A stretch of DNA of 64,000 nt from Synechococcus sp. MEDNS5 (GTDB lineage Bacteria > Cyanobacteriota > Cyanobacteriia > PCC-6307 > Cyanobiaceae): positions 744,001-808,000 of the forward strand of contig NZ_CP047952.1 in the NCBI RefSeq assembly GCF_014279875.1, given 5' to 3'. The notes beneath the pieces are model-generated. The model was not told the origin of the DNA and did no database searches. It saw nothing but the letters and a program-made list of their open reading frames with translations. This document shows, one piece after another, positions 34,769 to 43,803 of this stretch (position 1 is its first letter; every line of letters begins with the position of its first letter). The position numbers and the translations under genes were made by a program.

Positions 34769-37700
34769 ATGCTCGGAAGCGGTCCCGGGGGACGAACCAA
34801 CAACGGGATCGTCAAGAGGCTCGGCATAGCTCTGATCGGCGGTTTCGTTGTCTGGATTGCTGCAGATCGCATCGTTTCGACTGTGTTCGATCGACTGCGC
34901 CCTGGCCTCGAAGAGCAGGTGGGCAAGCCCCTGGGACACCCTGTGAGCATCGGCACCTATCAGGGGTTGAGCCTGCGTGGGATCACGGTCGGCCCCATCA
35001 AGGTGCAGCGTGGTCGCCGTGATCAGTCCACTGCATCGGTGCAGCAGCTGACGATTGGAGTGAACCCCCTGGCCAGTCTGCAGCGGCTTCGGCCGGTGGT
35101 GACTGTGGGCGTCAAGGGAGCCCAGCTCGACCTGCGTCGCAATCCTCAAGGGGCGTACTGGGTGCTCGGTCCTCAGCCCAAGGGAGGCAAGCCGCCTCGC
35201 CTGGATCTGGATGTTCGGCTGACGGATTCGGCGCGACTGCAAATCGCACCGGCTGGATTAGCGCTCCGTGCAGCGGGACGGACATCGGTTCGCCTCGATG
35301 AGAATCGAGCTGACGTATCCCTGCAGGTGGCACTGCCGGATCGTGGACGGATCACCCTCCAGGGCCGGGGGCGTTGGGTTCGACCGGAACTGCAGCTGAG
35401 CACTCGCCTGGAACGGATCCGTTTGGAGCGTTATCAGGGGCTTTTGCCAGCCAAACTCCCCGTGCAACTGCGGGGTCAGCTGGGCGGAGATCTGCGTCTG
35501 GGCTGGAGGCAGGGACAGGCGAATTGCAGCGGGGGGATTTCCCTGGTTGGCGTTGAGGTGAGCGGTGAACCTCTCGACCAAACCCTGCGCTCGAAGCAAC
35601 TGAAGATCAGCTGCCGTGGCAACGCTCTGTCGATCCCCACCAGTGAGTGGGCCTATGGAAACTATCGAGCCGATCTTGGCGGTCAGGTGCGCCTGAATCG
35701 CGCCTTCGATCTTCGTGGTGGCCTCCGGGAGCTCGGGCAGGACAGGCGCGTGGCCTTCCGTTTGCGGGGCGATTGGTATCGGCCGAAATTTCAACTTAAG
35801 GGCCGCTGGGCTCTGCCCGAAACGGTGGCTCTGGATGGGCCTCTGCAGTTGGCTGTTCAGCTGGGAGCTGATTGGCGTAATAACAAGGCCTGGACGGCCC
35901 AGCTCGATCGTCTAGATCTGCAAGCGCCGGGTGTGGCGTTGCAGGCGCGGGGGATGCTGCATCCTCAGCTTGATGTGACCAGCAAACAGCTCACTCTCGC
36001 GGGCCCGGCCTGGAAGAGACTGCCGCTGGTGCCTGAGTTCCTGGGGGCGAAGGTTCCTCTCCAGGGGCTGTTGAAGCTTCGAGGAGAGACGGCAAAACCC
36101 GTTATCAGTCTCGATCTCGCTCAGGCCAGCAATCCTCTCCTCGAGGCCTGGTCACTGAAGGCTGGCTGGAGCAGCGAAACCGGTCTTCTGCGGGTCGAGA
36201 ACTTCCGCAGTCCTGACCTTCAAGCCCAGGCCCGTCTTCCGCTCGCACTTGGCGCAGAGGGCCTGGAAATCGGCGATCTGCAAGCTGATCTGAGGTTGGA
36301 TCGCTATCCGCTGAAGCGCATCGGTCCGCTGCTTGGCACCCCAATGGATGGATCGATCAGCGCATCCGGACAGGTGCGTGGTCCGCTTCAGGCGCTTCGA
36401 CCCGATCTCAACATTGCTGTCAATGAACCCCGTGCCGGAACGATTCGCCTGGTCGAGAACTGGAATGGACGCTTCGCAGGGCTGGCCGGAGGGGGTGGTG
36501 TCCTGACCATGGCGTCCGTTGGCGCGGTGGTGCAGGGGGAACTTGAAGCCAGGCTTGGTGCGAACTGGCTCCCGAATCGGGTGCTTCTGACCCGGCGTGG
36601 CGGGCGCATGGAGATGACCGGAACACCAGCGGCGTACCGCTGGATGGCGAAGGGACTCTCGATCGATGGAGTGGAGCTGGCCTTGCCTCCGAAGCAGCGC
36701 TGGGAGGGGCTCTATGGCCGGCTGAGTGGAGAGGGGACATTGGGACTGCAGCCATTGGCGATGGAGGCTGATCTCAGCCTCCATCGCCAATGGCTGATGG
36801 GTCTCCAACTGCGTCAGATTCTGCTGAGTGGTCGCTACAAGGATCGTCGCTATTCCATAACCGGTGAGCTCCTTCCACCGGATACGGGCCAGATCACGCT
36901 CGATGCCACAGGTCGACTAAATGGTGCCTTGGATGCCCATGTGGAAGCACGAGGACTCAGTGCCCGCTGGTTGACCAACAGCGCGCTCAGCCTGCCTCAG
37001 CTCAACGAAGAGCTGCCGGCCTCCATGGGGACGGCCACGGATCTGGGCACCCTGTTGGTGAACACCTTTGGGGGAACGCTTGACGGTCAGCTGCAGGCCC
37101 TTCGCGACGCCAGGGAGGCCCTGCTGAACGCGACCAAAACGAGCCGTGATCGCGATCCGCTTCATCTCAAGGATCTGAGAGGGCAGGTGGATGCGGTGAT
37201 CGATGTGAAAGGTCCCAGGCTGAGTCGCCTCGATCTTGATCTCAAGGCCAGGGGCCATCTCTGGATCGAAGGACAGGACCAGGACTACGCCCTGCAGATC
37301 AAACCCTTCATCGCCAGGATCGAAGGACCGATCCAGGGCGGGGAAGGGAGTTTCTCATTGGAACATCTCCCTTTCAGCCTGCTAGCCCTCGTGGCTCCTG
37401 TCCCGCCAGCTCTTCAAGGGGCTGTTGGGCTCACGGGCCGCTACAAGCTGGACGGTGCATCACCCGAGCTCAGCACCGATCTCAAGCTGGAGGATGCGCG
37501 GGTTGGTGACAAGCCGATCGCTCTGGAGCGTGGGCAGGTGCTCTTTGAAAACGGAGAGGTTTCGCTTGACCTGGCGCTCAAAGCGGAGCAGGCGGCCGAG
37601 CCTGTCACTGTCACCGGCCGCATTCCGCTGGGCCCTGATCAACCTCTCGATGTGAGGGTGGTCAGCCTGGGTGACGGACTGCGTTTCCTGACCGGTTTCA

Positions 37701-39199
37701 CCGGGGGGCTGGTGTCTTGGACCAAGGGAGATGCAGACCTGCGGCTCCTGCTGAGCGGACCGGTGTCGGCGCCTGAAGCCAATGGCTACGTGGTGCTGAA
37801 AAATGCCTCGTTCAAGGCTCAGGACCAAAAGTTGTCCCAGGTCAACGGGTCAGTCGTTTTCGATTTTGACCGGCTGGAGGTTCAGTCCCTGAAAGGTCGC
37901 GTCGGATCAAGCGGTCAGCTCAAAGGCAGTGGCGCCCTGGCTCTGCTCCGCCCTGCCCCTGAAGCCAAGCCGCTGCGACTGCAGTTGGAGAAGGCTCGGA
38001 TCAAGCTGCCGATTGCAGACGTTCAGGTGGGTGCCGATCTCACGATCACTGGGGCCCTGGTGAAGCCTGATGTCGGCGGCAGTCTGGAGATCAGCGATGG
38101 CGCGATCCGGCCAACACGCTCGATGTTGGTGCGTCCCAAGAGCAGGGCGGAGTCCAAGCTTCTGCCCACGGCTTCCGTCAAAGGCGGTGATGCGCAGATT
38201 GTGTCTGCGGATGCCCTGCTCGAGCAGAAATGGAACTTTGAGGATCCTCTGGTGTTGCTGGGCCCAAATATCGAGGCGGATAGCAGCCGTTCGCTGAAGG
38301 CCTCGCTGCCGAATCTTCCCTTTCTCGGGTTCAACGATCTGCGACTCAGGCTGGGTCCCAAACTCAAAGTTGAGGTGCAGCCCCTCGCCAACTTCACTAC
38401 GGCGGGGCTGCTGACCCTGAACGGTGCCCTGGACCCAAGCCTGCAGCTGCGTGGTGTGGTGCAGCTGCTCACCGGGCGCGTGTCGATGTTCACGACGACG
38501 TTCAACCTTGATCGTCGCGCTCCCAATGTGGCGGTGTTTACACCTTCCCTCGGTCTGATTCCCTATGTGGATGTGGCCATGACCAGCAGGGTCTCCGACA
38601 GCGTGAACCTGGGGACAGGCAGCAACGCAGTCTCCAGCTCAGTGTTCGATACCAATGGCCTTGGAACTCTCGGCGGTGGTGGCCAGTTGCGTTTGATCAA
38701 GGTGATGCTCACTGCCGCTGGGCCTGCTGACCGTTTGGCTGATGCCATCAAGCTGCGCAGTTCTCCGCCGCTGCCCCAGGCGCAGTTGCTGGGTCTGATC
38801 GGTGGCAACTCCCTGGCCGGCCTTTCCGGCGCCGATGCCGGTGCGGCTTTGGCGGCAGTTCTCGGCCAGTCGCTGCTCTCTCCAGTGCTCGGCACCTTGA
38901 CGGATGCCTTCAATCAAAGGCTGCAGTTCGCCCTCTATCCCACCTATGTGACACCGACTGTGCAGAACAACCAGGAGCGCACCTCCGGACAGGTTCCTCC
39001 CCAGCTGGCTCTGGTCACCGATGTGGGCGTGGCGCTCACTGATCGCTTCGATTTCTCAGTTTTGGCTGCCCCTGACCGCAACGACATTCCCAGCCAAGGA
39101 ACACTGACTTACCAGCTCAACTCCAGAACGAGCGTGTCCGCCTCCGTGGACACCCAGGGCACGTGGCAGTCTCAGCTTCAGGTTTTTCTGCGCTTCTGA
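34769..39199 (+). CDS. tamB: TamB/AsmA-like envelope translocation protein (DUF490)
   Basis: A 1476-residue envelope protein. One N-terminal membrane helix (LGIALIGGFVVWIAADRIV) is followed by long repetitive beta-strands (typical of AsmA/TamB bridges that carry lipids or help assemble outer membrane proteins). The C-terminal TamB domain has NVAVFTPSLGLIPYVDVAM and a final strand ending LQVFLRF. ATG 34769 follows GGAG by 4 bases; a TTG sits one codon upstream. It is a Tic236-type protein in plastid terms. A perfect 23-bp-armed inverted repeat lies at 36749-36796. Confidence 0.9.
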   Translation: MLGSGPGGRTNNGIVKRLGIALIGGFVVWIAADRIVSTVFDRLRPGLEEQVGKPLGHPVSIGTYQGLSLRGITVGPIKVQRGRRDQSTASVQQLTIGVNPLASLQRLRPVVTVGVKGAQLDLRRNPQGAYWVLGPQPKGGKPPRLDLDVRLTDSARLQIAPAGLALRAAGRTSVRLDENRADVSLQVALPDRGRITLQGRGRWVRPELQLSTRLERIRLERYQGLLPAKLPVQLRGQLGGDLRLGWRQGQANCSGGISLVGVEVSGEPLDQTLRSKQLKISCRGNALSIPTSEWAYGNYRADLGGQVRLNRAFDLRGGLRELGQDRRVAFRLRGDWYRPKFQLKGRWALPETVALDGPLQLAVQLGADWRNNKAWTAQLDRLDLQAPGVALQARGMLHPQLDVTSKQLTLAGPAWKRLPLVPEFLGAKVPLQGLLKLRGETAKPVISLDLAQASNPLLEAWSLKAGWSSETGLLRVENFRSPDLQAQARLPLALGAEGLEIGDLQADLRLDRYPLKRIGPLLGTPMDGSISASGQVRGPLQALRPDLNIAVNEPRAGTIRLVENWNGRFAGLAGGGGVLTMASVGAVVQGELEARLGANWLPNRVLLTRRGGRMEMTGTPAAYRWMAKGLSIDGVELALPPKQRWEGLYGRLSGEGTLGLQPLAMEADLSLHRQWLMGLQLRQILLSGRYKDRRYSITGELLPPDTGQITLDATGRLNGALDAHVEARGLSARWLTNSALSLPQLNEELPASMGTATDLGTLLVNTFGGTLDGQLQALRDAREALLNATKTSRDRDPLHLKDLRGQVDAVIDVKGPRLSRLDLDLKARGHLWIEGQDQDYALQIKPFIARIEGPIQGGEGSFSLEHLPFSLLALVAPVPPALQGAVGLTGRYKLDGASPELSTDLKLEDARVGDKPIALERGQVLFENGEVSLDLALKAEQAAEPVTVTGRIPLGPDQPLDVRVVSLGDGLRFLTGFTGGLVSWTKGDADLRLLLSGPVSAPEANGYVVLKNASFKAQDQKLSQVNGSVVFDFDRLEVQSLKGRVGSSGQLKGSGALALLRPAPEAKPLRLQLEKARIKLPIADVQVGADLTITGALVKPDVGGSLEISDGAIRPTRSMLVRPKSRAESKLLPTASVKGGDAQIVSADALLEQKWNFEDPLVLLGPNIEADSSRSLKASLPNLPFLGFNDLRLRLGPKLKVEVQPLANFTTAGLLTLNGALDPSLQLRGVVQLLTGRVSMFTTTFNLDRRAPNVAVFTPSLGLIPYVDVAMTSRVSDSVNLGTGSNAVSSSVFDTNGLGTLGGGGQLRLIKVMLTAAGPADRLADAIKLRSSPPLPQAQLLGLIGGNSLAGLSGADAGAALAAVLGQSLLSPVLGTLTDAFNQRLQFALYPTYVTPTVQNNQERTSGQVPPQLALVTDVGVALTDRFDFSVLAAPDRNDIPSQGTLTYQLNSRTSVSASVDTQGTWQSQLQVFLRF
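36749..36796. repeat. 48-bp palindrome within tamB
   Basis: Arms of 23 bases (36749-36771 and 36774-36796) are perfect reverse complements around TC. The repeat encodes QPLAMEADLSLHRQWL in the sense frame, and the opposite strand reads a nearly identical PLAMEAEISLHRQWL. It is far longer than chance inverted repeats. Confidence 0.95.
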
Positions 39200-39202
39200 G
39201 TC

Positions 39203-40093
39203 ATGGCTGAGCCCTGTGTTCTGGGGGTTGATATCGGCGGAACCGCCCTCAAGCTCGGCCTGTTCAGCGCGGATGGCGCCTTGCTGGCTGATCTCCAGCG
39301 ACCCACGCCTCAACCGGCAACACCGGGATCCGTGTGCATGGAGCTGGTGGAGGCGATCGACATGCTCGATCCGGAGAGGAAGGCTGAACTGGTGGGGATT
39401 GGGCTTCCCGGACCGATGGATGCAGCGGCCCGGGTGGCGAGGGTGTGTATCAATCTGCCCGGATGGGAGGAGGTTCCCCTGGCCGGATGGCTGGAGCCAC
39501 GCCTCAAGCGCAAGGTCACCCTGGCCAACGATGGCAACTGCGCTCTGGTGGGAGAGGCCTGGAAGGGGGCTGCCCGGGGGTTTCAGGATGTGGTGCTCCT
39601 CACCCTGGGCACTGGCGTTGGCGGTGGGGTGATGCTTGGAGGCGCGCTGTTCACTGGCCACAACGGTGCCGCTGCAGAGCCTGGTCTCATCACCCTCGAC
39701 CCAGAAGGCCCTAACTGCAACAGCGGCAATCAAGGATCGCTCGAACAATTCGCCAGCATCAGCGGCCTGGGGCGTCTCAGCGCTGAGGATCCCGCCGTTC
39801 TTGCTGAAGCTGCTGCTCTCGGTGATGCCGAGGCTCTGGCGATCTGGCGTGAATACGGCCGCTTGCTGGGGATCGGGATCACGTCGCTGGTGTACGTGTT
39901 CACACCACAACTCGTGTTGGTGGGTGGAGGCCTGGCCGGAGCCAGTGCTCATTTTCTTCCAGCCGTTCGCCAGGAGGTGGCTCAGCGGGTCCAGGCCGTT
40001 TCGAGGGAAGGTCTTTGCATCGAAGCCTGTGCCCTGGGAAATGGAGCCGGTCGTCTTGGCGCAGCCCGGCTCGCTTTGCAGCGCTTGGGCTGA
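39203..40093 (+). CDS. ROK family sugar kinase, degenerate zinc motif
   Basis: A 296-residue ROK-family protein, probably a glucokinase or N-acyl-sugar kinase. The ATP motif GVDIGGTALKLG is at the N-terminus, GIGLPGPMD near residue 68, and LGTGVGGGVMLGG near 132. The ROK zinc motif CxCGxxGCxE is altered to CNSGNQGSLE: only one of three Cys remains. GHNGAAAEPGL retains the Glu/His-like sugar site. It starts 3 bases after tamB. A second, unrelated glucokinase (glk) lies at 51044. Confidence 0.85.
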   Translation: MAEPCVLGVDIGGTALKLGLFSADGALLADLQRPTPQPATPGSVCMELVEAIDMLDPERKAELVGIGLPGPMDAAARVARVCINLPGWEEVPLAGWLEPRLKRKVTLANDGNCALVGEAWKGAARGFQDVVLLTLGTGVGGGVMLGGALFTGHNGAAAEPGLITLDPEGPNCNSGNQGSLEQFASISGLGRLSAEDPAVLAEAAALGDAEALAIWREYGRLLGIGITSLVYVFTPQLVLVGGGLAGASAHFLPAVRQEVAQRVQAVSREGLCIEACALGNGAGRLGAARLALQRLG

Positions 40094-40139
40094 CCGTCGA
40101 GATGTGTTGACTCCTCCAGACCCTCGGCATTGATGATGG

Positions 40140-40162
40140 CCTGAGTGAGAGTCGCCCTCAGG
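40140..40162. promoter_or_regulatory. Inverted repeat just before the proA start
   Basis: CCTGAG, 11 bases, CTCAGG: 6-bp arms ending one base before ATG 40164. If it forms in the mRNA it would cover the ribosome-binding area. Short enough to arise by chance. Confidence 0.3.
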
Positions 40163-40163
40163 T

Positions 40164-41471
40164 ATGAACGAAGTCCCAGTGCCGTCCCCTGAGCTGTTGC
40201 AACGGGCTGGCGCCGTGCGTCGGGCTGCGGTGGATCTGGGGATGGCTGACGATGGTCAGCGCATGGAGGCTTTGCAGGCCATGGCTGAGGCCCTGGCTGA
40301 TCGCTCTGATGCCCTCGTGGCAGCCAACCGTGAAGATCTGGAACGCTCTGCCGCCGAGGGACTGGCGCCCGCCTTGATGGCCAGGCTGAAGCTCGACGCT
40401 GCCAAGCTTGAGGGGGCGATCGATGGCATCCGCAAGGTGGCCAGCCTCAGGGACCCCCTCGGCCGGCGTGACCTTCACCGTGAACTGGATCAAGGCCTTG
40501 CGCTGGAGAGGGTTTCAGTGCCTCTTGGGGTGCTGGGTGTGATCTTCGAGGCGCGTCCTGACGCCGTGATTCAGATCGCCTCCCTGGCCATTCGCTCCGG
40601 TAACGGTGCCTTGCTCAAAGGGGGCAGTGAAGCCCGATGCACCAATGAAGCGGTGATGGAGGCCCTCAAGGCTGGGCTGGCTTCCAGTGCTGTCTCCCCG
40701 GATGCGCTCGCTCTGCTGACCACCCGTCAGGACAGCCTGGCCCTGTTGAGGCTGGATGGTTTGGTTGATCTGATCATTCCCCGTGGCAGCAACGAACTGG
40801 TGCGGTTCATTCAGGACAACACCCGGATTCCCGTGCTGGGTCACGCGGACGGAATCTGTCATCTGTATGTGGACGCGGCAGCGGATGTGGACAAGGCTGT
40901 TCGGGTGGCGCTGGATAGCAAGACCCAGTACCCGGCGGCATGCAATGCCATCGAGACCCTGCTGGTGCATCGCTCTGTGGCCGCCTCCTTTCTTTCCGCT
41001 GCCATCCCGGTGTTCCGCAAGGCGGGGGTGGTGCTGCGTGGCGACGCCGCCAGCGTCGCGCTGGGAGTGTCTGAACCAGCGACGGACGATGACTGGCGCA
41101 CTGAATACCTCGATCTGATCCTGGCGGTGAAGGTGGTGGAGGATCTGCCTGAAGCCGTTGAGCACATTCGCCGTTTTGGCTCCCGTCACACCGAGTGCAT
41201 CGTCACGGAGGATTGCACTGCTGCTGACCGCTTCCTGAGCTCCGTCGACAGCGCCGGGGTTTATCACAACTGCTCCACCCGGTTTGCTGATGGTTTTCGC
41301 TATGGGTTCGGCGCTGAGGTTGGCATCAGCACCCAGACGCTTCCACCCAGGGGGCCTGTCGGTCTGGAGGGTCTGGTGACCTATCGCTACCGATTGCGTG
41401 GTGATGGCCATCTCGCCGCGGACTACGCATTGGGTGCCAGCAGCTTCACGCACAAGGATCTGCCGTTGTGA
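40164..41471 (+). CDS. proA: Gamma-glutamyl phosphate reductase
   Basis: Reduces gamma-glutamyl phosphate to glutamate semialdehyde for proline synthesis. The 435 residues include the aldehyde dehydrogenase-like fold with [27 protein letters not shown], and the catalytic Cys in [28 protein letters not shown] and [10 protein letters not shown] are also typical. proB is not in the window. The stop overlaps the folB start (TGATG), so proA and folB are coupled. Confidence 0.97.
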   Translation: MNEVPVPSPELLQRAGAVRRAAVDLGMADDGQRMEALQAMAEALADRSDALVAANREDLERSAAEGLAPALMARLKLDAAKLEGAIDGIRKVASLRDPLGRRDLHRELDQGLALERVSVPLGVLGVIFEARPDAVIQIASLAIRSGNGALLKGGSEARCTNEAVMEALKAGLASSAVSPDALALLTTRQDSLALLRLDGLVDLIIPRGSNELVRFIQDNTRIPVLGHADGICHLYVDAAADVDKAVRVALDSKTQYPAACNAIETLLVHRSVAASFLSAAIPVFRKAGVVLRGDAASVALGVSEPATDDDWRTEYLDLILAVKVVEDLPEAVEHIRRFGSRHTECIVTEDCTAADRFLSSVDSAGVYHNCSTRFADGFRYGFGAEVGISTQTLPPRGPVGLEGLVTYRYRLRGDGHLAADYALGASSFTHKDLPL

Positions 41472-41860
41472 TGTCGGCTTCGATCCCTCTTCATTCCCTG
41501 GATGTGATCCGCGTCGATGATCTGCGCCTCTGGGCCCATGTGGGAGTGCTGGAGCATGAGCGCAGGGATGGGCAATGGTTCCGTTTAGATCTTGCTTTGC
41601 ATCTGGATCTCTCCAGGGCTGCGGCGTCGGATGCGCTTGAGGCCACGGCTGACTACAGCCTGGGTGTGACCGCACTTCAGGCGCTTGCCGCTGAGATTCG
41701 TTGCGAAACGATCGAACACTTCAGCGAACGGGTCTTCGAGGTCTTGGAGAGCCTTTATGGAGCCCTGCCGATGCATTTGCGCCTCAGCAAATGTTCCCCA
41801 CCGATCGCTGGATTCACCGGTACGGTGACTGTTGAACGCTGGCGAAACCGGCCGTCCTGA
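41471..41860 (+). CDS. folB: Dihydroneopterin aldolase
   Basis: A 129-residue enzyme of folate synthesis, producing 6-hydroxymethyl-dihydropterin. Landmarks are LRLWAHVGVLEHERRDGQWF, TADYSLGVTALQ and the catalytic-type segment ETIEHFSERVFEVL. ATG 41471 overlaps the proA stop; a GTG one codon earlier is possible. It ends one base before the next ATG, so it belongs to a proA-folB-lipase string. Confidence 0.93.
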   Translation: MSASIPLHSLDVIRVDDLRLWAHVGVLEHERRDGQWFRLDLALHLDLSRAAASDALEATADYSLGVTALQALAAEIRCETIEHFSERVFEVLESLYGALPMHLRLSKCSPPIAGFTGTVTVERWRNRPS

Positions 41861-41861
41861 C

Positions 41862-42482
41862 ATGACCTCTTCGGTCAACGCGCCGTTGCCCGCGCGGCGT
41901 CCGCTCATACTTGTTCATGGGCTCTGGGATTCACCCCGTCTTTTCAATCGGTTGGTTCGCCGCCTGGATGCTTACAAGTGGCCTGTGCTGGTGCCCCACC
42001 TTCCCCATCGCTTGGGTGCTGTTCCACTGTTAACCCTTGCCGAACAGCTGGACGATCACATTCGCCAACGCTGGGGAGATGACGCTTCTGTTGATCTGCT
42101 GGGTTTTTCCATGGGGGGCATCATCAGTCGGGTCTGGCTTCAGCACTTGGGGGGTGCCCGGAGAACCCATCGCTTCATCAGTGTGGGCAGCCCGCAGCAA
42201 GGCACGCTCACGGCGCAGTGGATTCCCCGCTGGTTGTTTGCTGGGCTGGCCGATATGAAACGCGGCAGTGCTCTGTTGCGTTCCCTGAATGCCGATCCCT
42301 CGCCACTGCGTGACGTCGACTGTGTGAGTTATTTCTGCCGCTGGGATCTCATGGTGGTGCCCGGATGGCAAGCCCATCTGCCCCTCGGAACGGTGCGGAG
42401 CATTCCAGTGCTGAGCCATCAGCAGCTGGTGGCCCATCCCCGTTCTTTGGATGTTCTTCTGCAGACCCTTCTGCGTGACTAA
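41862..42482 (+). CDS. Alpha/beta hydrolase, lipase-like
   Basis: A 206-residue hydrolase. LILVHGLWDSP near residue 19 is the oxyanion-loop HG motif, and GFSMGG near 82 holds the Ser nucleophile. YFCRWDLMVVPG likely bears the Asp, and SHQQL the His. The pattern matches the triacylglycerol lipase class of small cyanobacterial hydrolases. It lacks a signal peptide. ATG 41862 is used since it follows the folB stop by one base. Confidence 0.85.
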   Translation: MTSSVNAPLPARRPLILVHGLWDSPRLFNRLVRRLDAYKWPVLVPHLPHRLGAVPLLTLAEQLDDHIRQRWGDDASVDLLGFSMGGIISRVWLQHLGGARRTHRFISVGSPQQGTLTAQWIPRWLFAGLADMKRGSALLRSLNADPSPLRDVDCVSYFCRWDLMVVPGWQAHLPLGTVRSIPVLSHQQLVAHPRSLDVLLQTLLRD

Positions 42483-42507
42483 GTGCTTGCGGACTGGTGA
42501 CACTTTC

Positions 42508-42523
42508 TGTGAGCGAGGTCACA
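42508..42523. promoter_or_regulatory. Perfect CRP-type box (TGTGA-N6-TCACA)
   Basis: TGTGAGCGAGGTCACA matches the full CRP/SyCRP1 consensus TGTGAN6TCACA. It sits 28 bases before the ATG of the DUF6629-like gene (42552) and 25 bases after the lipase stop. Cyanobacterial CRP-family proteins bind this motif; at this distance it could act either as repressor site or, if transcription starts further upstream, as an activator site. Confidence 0.6.
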
Positions 42524-42551
42524 CTTGGGTGTCGTCGAGTGTGCGCCGCCA

Positions 42552-43247
42552 ATGTGTTTTTCGGCATCGGCAAGTTTTACCGCCTCAGCTGTGCTCATTC
42601 CCTTGGGGCTGTATTCCAATCATCTGGCTTCCAGTCATGAACGGCCGGATTACAAGCCTCTGGCGCTGGTGCCTTTCTTTTTCGGTGTGCAACAGCTGGT
42701 GGAAGGTCTGGAATGGACAGCGATTGACCGCGGCAATCTGGAACCCCTGGGAACACTCGCTGGGCTGGGATTCCTTTTTTTTGCTTATTGCTTTTGGATG
42801 ATCTGGATTCCATGGAGCGCCTGGTCGATCAGTCGTTCAACGGATTCCATCGGCCTGCAACGACGGCTCAAATGGGTTGCGATCGTGGCCACGATTCTGG
42901 GCATCGCCTTCTACCTGCCGGTTCTCTTCAATCCCCCGGCTCTTCAGCCCGCTGTTGAAAGCAACGGACGACTTCTCTACGACGTCTCCAACTTGCACAG
43001 CATCCTTCACAATTTCATCAATACCGAACCGGTGGGTGAGTTGATGTATTGGGGATTCATTGTTTTGCCATTGATTGCTCTGAGTGATAAGGCGGTCAAG
43101 CTGTTTGGTGTGTTGATCTTCGTATCGATCGTGTTGACCTGGCTCACTTACAGCGCCACTTTCAATTCGGTGTGGTGCTTTTACTGCGCTGTGTTGTCGA
43201 TCATGGTGATCTGGATCGTCAACCGTCCCCAGTTGCGTCGGGCTTGA
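42552..43247 (+). CDS. DUF6629-like membrane protein
   Basis: A 231-residue protein with about six to seven hydrophobic helices. The start MCFSASASFTASAVLIPLGLY with a later PLALVPFFFGVQQLVEGLEW matches a family I know as DUF6629. The tail has WCFYCAVLSIMVIW. ATG 42552 fits the family start MCFSA; an upstream frame is open from 42525. It is the first gene of a three-gene run and follows a CRP-type box. The function is unknown. Confidence 0.8.
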   Translation: MCFSASASFTASAVLIPLGLYSNHLASSHERPDYKPLALVPFFFGVQQLVEGLEWTAIDRGNLEPLGTLAGLGFLFFAYCFWMIWIPWSAWSISRSTDSIGLQRRLKWVAIVATILGIAFYLPVLFNPPALQPAVESNGRLLYDVSNLHSILHNFINTEPVGELMYWGFIVLPLIALSDKAVKLFGVLIFVSIVLTWLTYSATFNSVWCFYCAVLSIMVIWIVNRPQLRRA

Positions 43248-43254
43248 ACGCCCC

Positions 43255-43803
43255 ATGGCTGACCAATTGATCACATCCCTGGAATCCATGGGTCAGTTGT
43301 TACTGGCCATGGATACCGGTGTTGGCCTTCTCATTGGCGTGGGGATCTCCATGTCGGCATCCCATGGTTTTGCCTTGCTGGCCAACAGGCTGACTCCCCC
43401 TCAGATCCTGTTGCACATGGTTGTCGACGCGCTTGTTCTCAGTCTGGCGTTTCTGCTCTGCATCCTTTGCCACAGCGTGATGTTGATGGTGCTCGAAGGG
43501 ATCCCTTTGCAACCCATTTCTTTCGCCAACCGGATGGGTGCTGCCCTTTGGCCTGGGCTGCTGTACGTGCTGGTCGCAGCTCCTTACGTCAGTGATGTGA
43601 TCGCGATTGCTCTGCTGGCCTGGATTCACCTCAACGTGTTGGTGCTGCTTCAGGCTGTGTATGGCATTTCCTTTCAGGCAGGACTACTCGTGGCCTTGCC
43701 TGGTTACATCGTGGCTCTCCTGCTGGTGGGTCTGCTGTTCGCGCAACGCTGGCGCAGGAGTTACGACATCTTGGCCCGTGAAGTGGCGGCTCTGTTGCGC
43801 TGA
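43255..43803 (+). CDS. Membrane protein of unknown function
   Basis: A 182-residue, very hydrophobic protein with five or so helices (around residues 15-40, 48-75, 90-115, 118-140, 145-165). LLHMVVDALVLSLAFLLCILCH contains a buried His/Cys cluster. The arrangement suggests a YIP1-like membrane domain, but I do not assert membership. It follows the DUF6629 gene by 7 bases, and its TGA shares one base with the next gene's ATG. No known function. Confidence 0.7.
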   Translation: MADQLITSLESMGQLLLAMDTGVGLLIGVGISMSASHGFALLANRLTPPQILLHMVVDALVLSLAFLLCILCHSVMLMVLEGIPLQPISFANRMGAALWPGLLYVLVAAPYVSDVIAIALLAWIHLNVLVLLQAVYGISFQAGLLVALPGYIVALLLVGLLFAQRWRRSYDILAREVAALLR

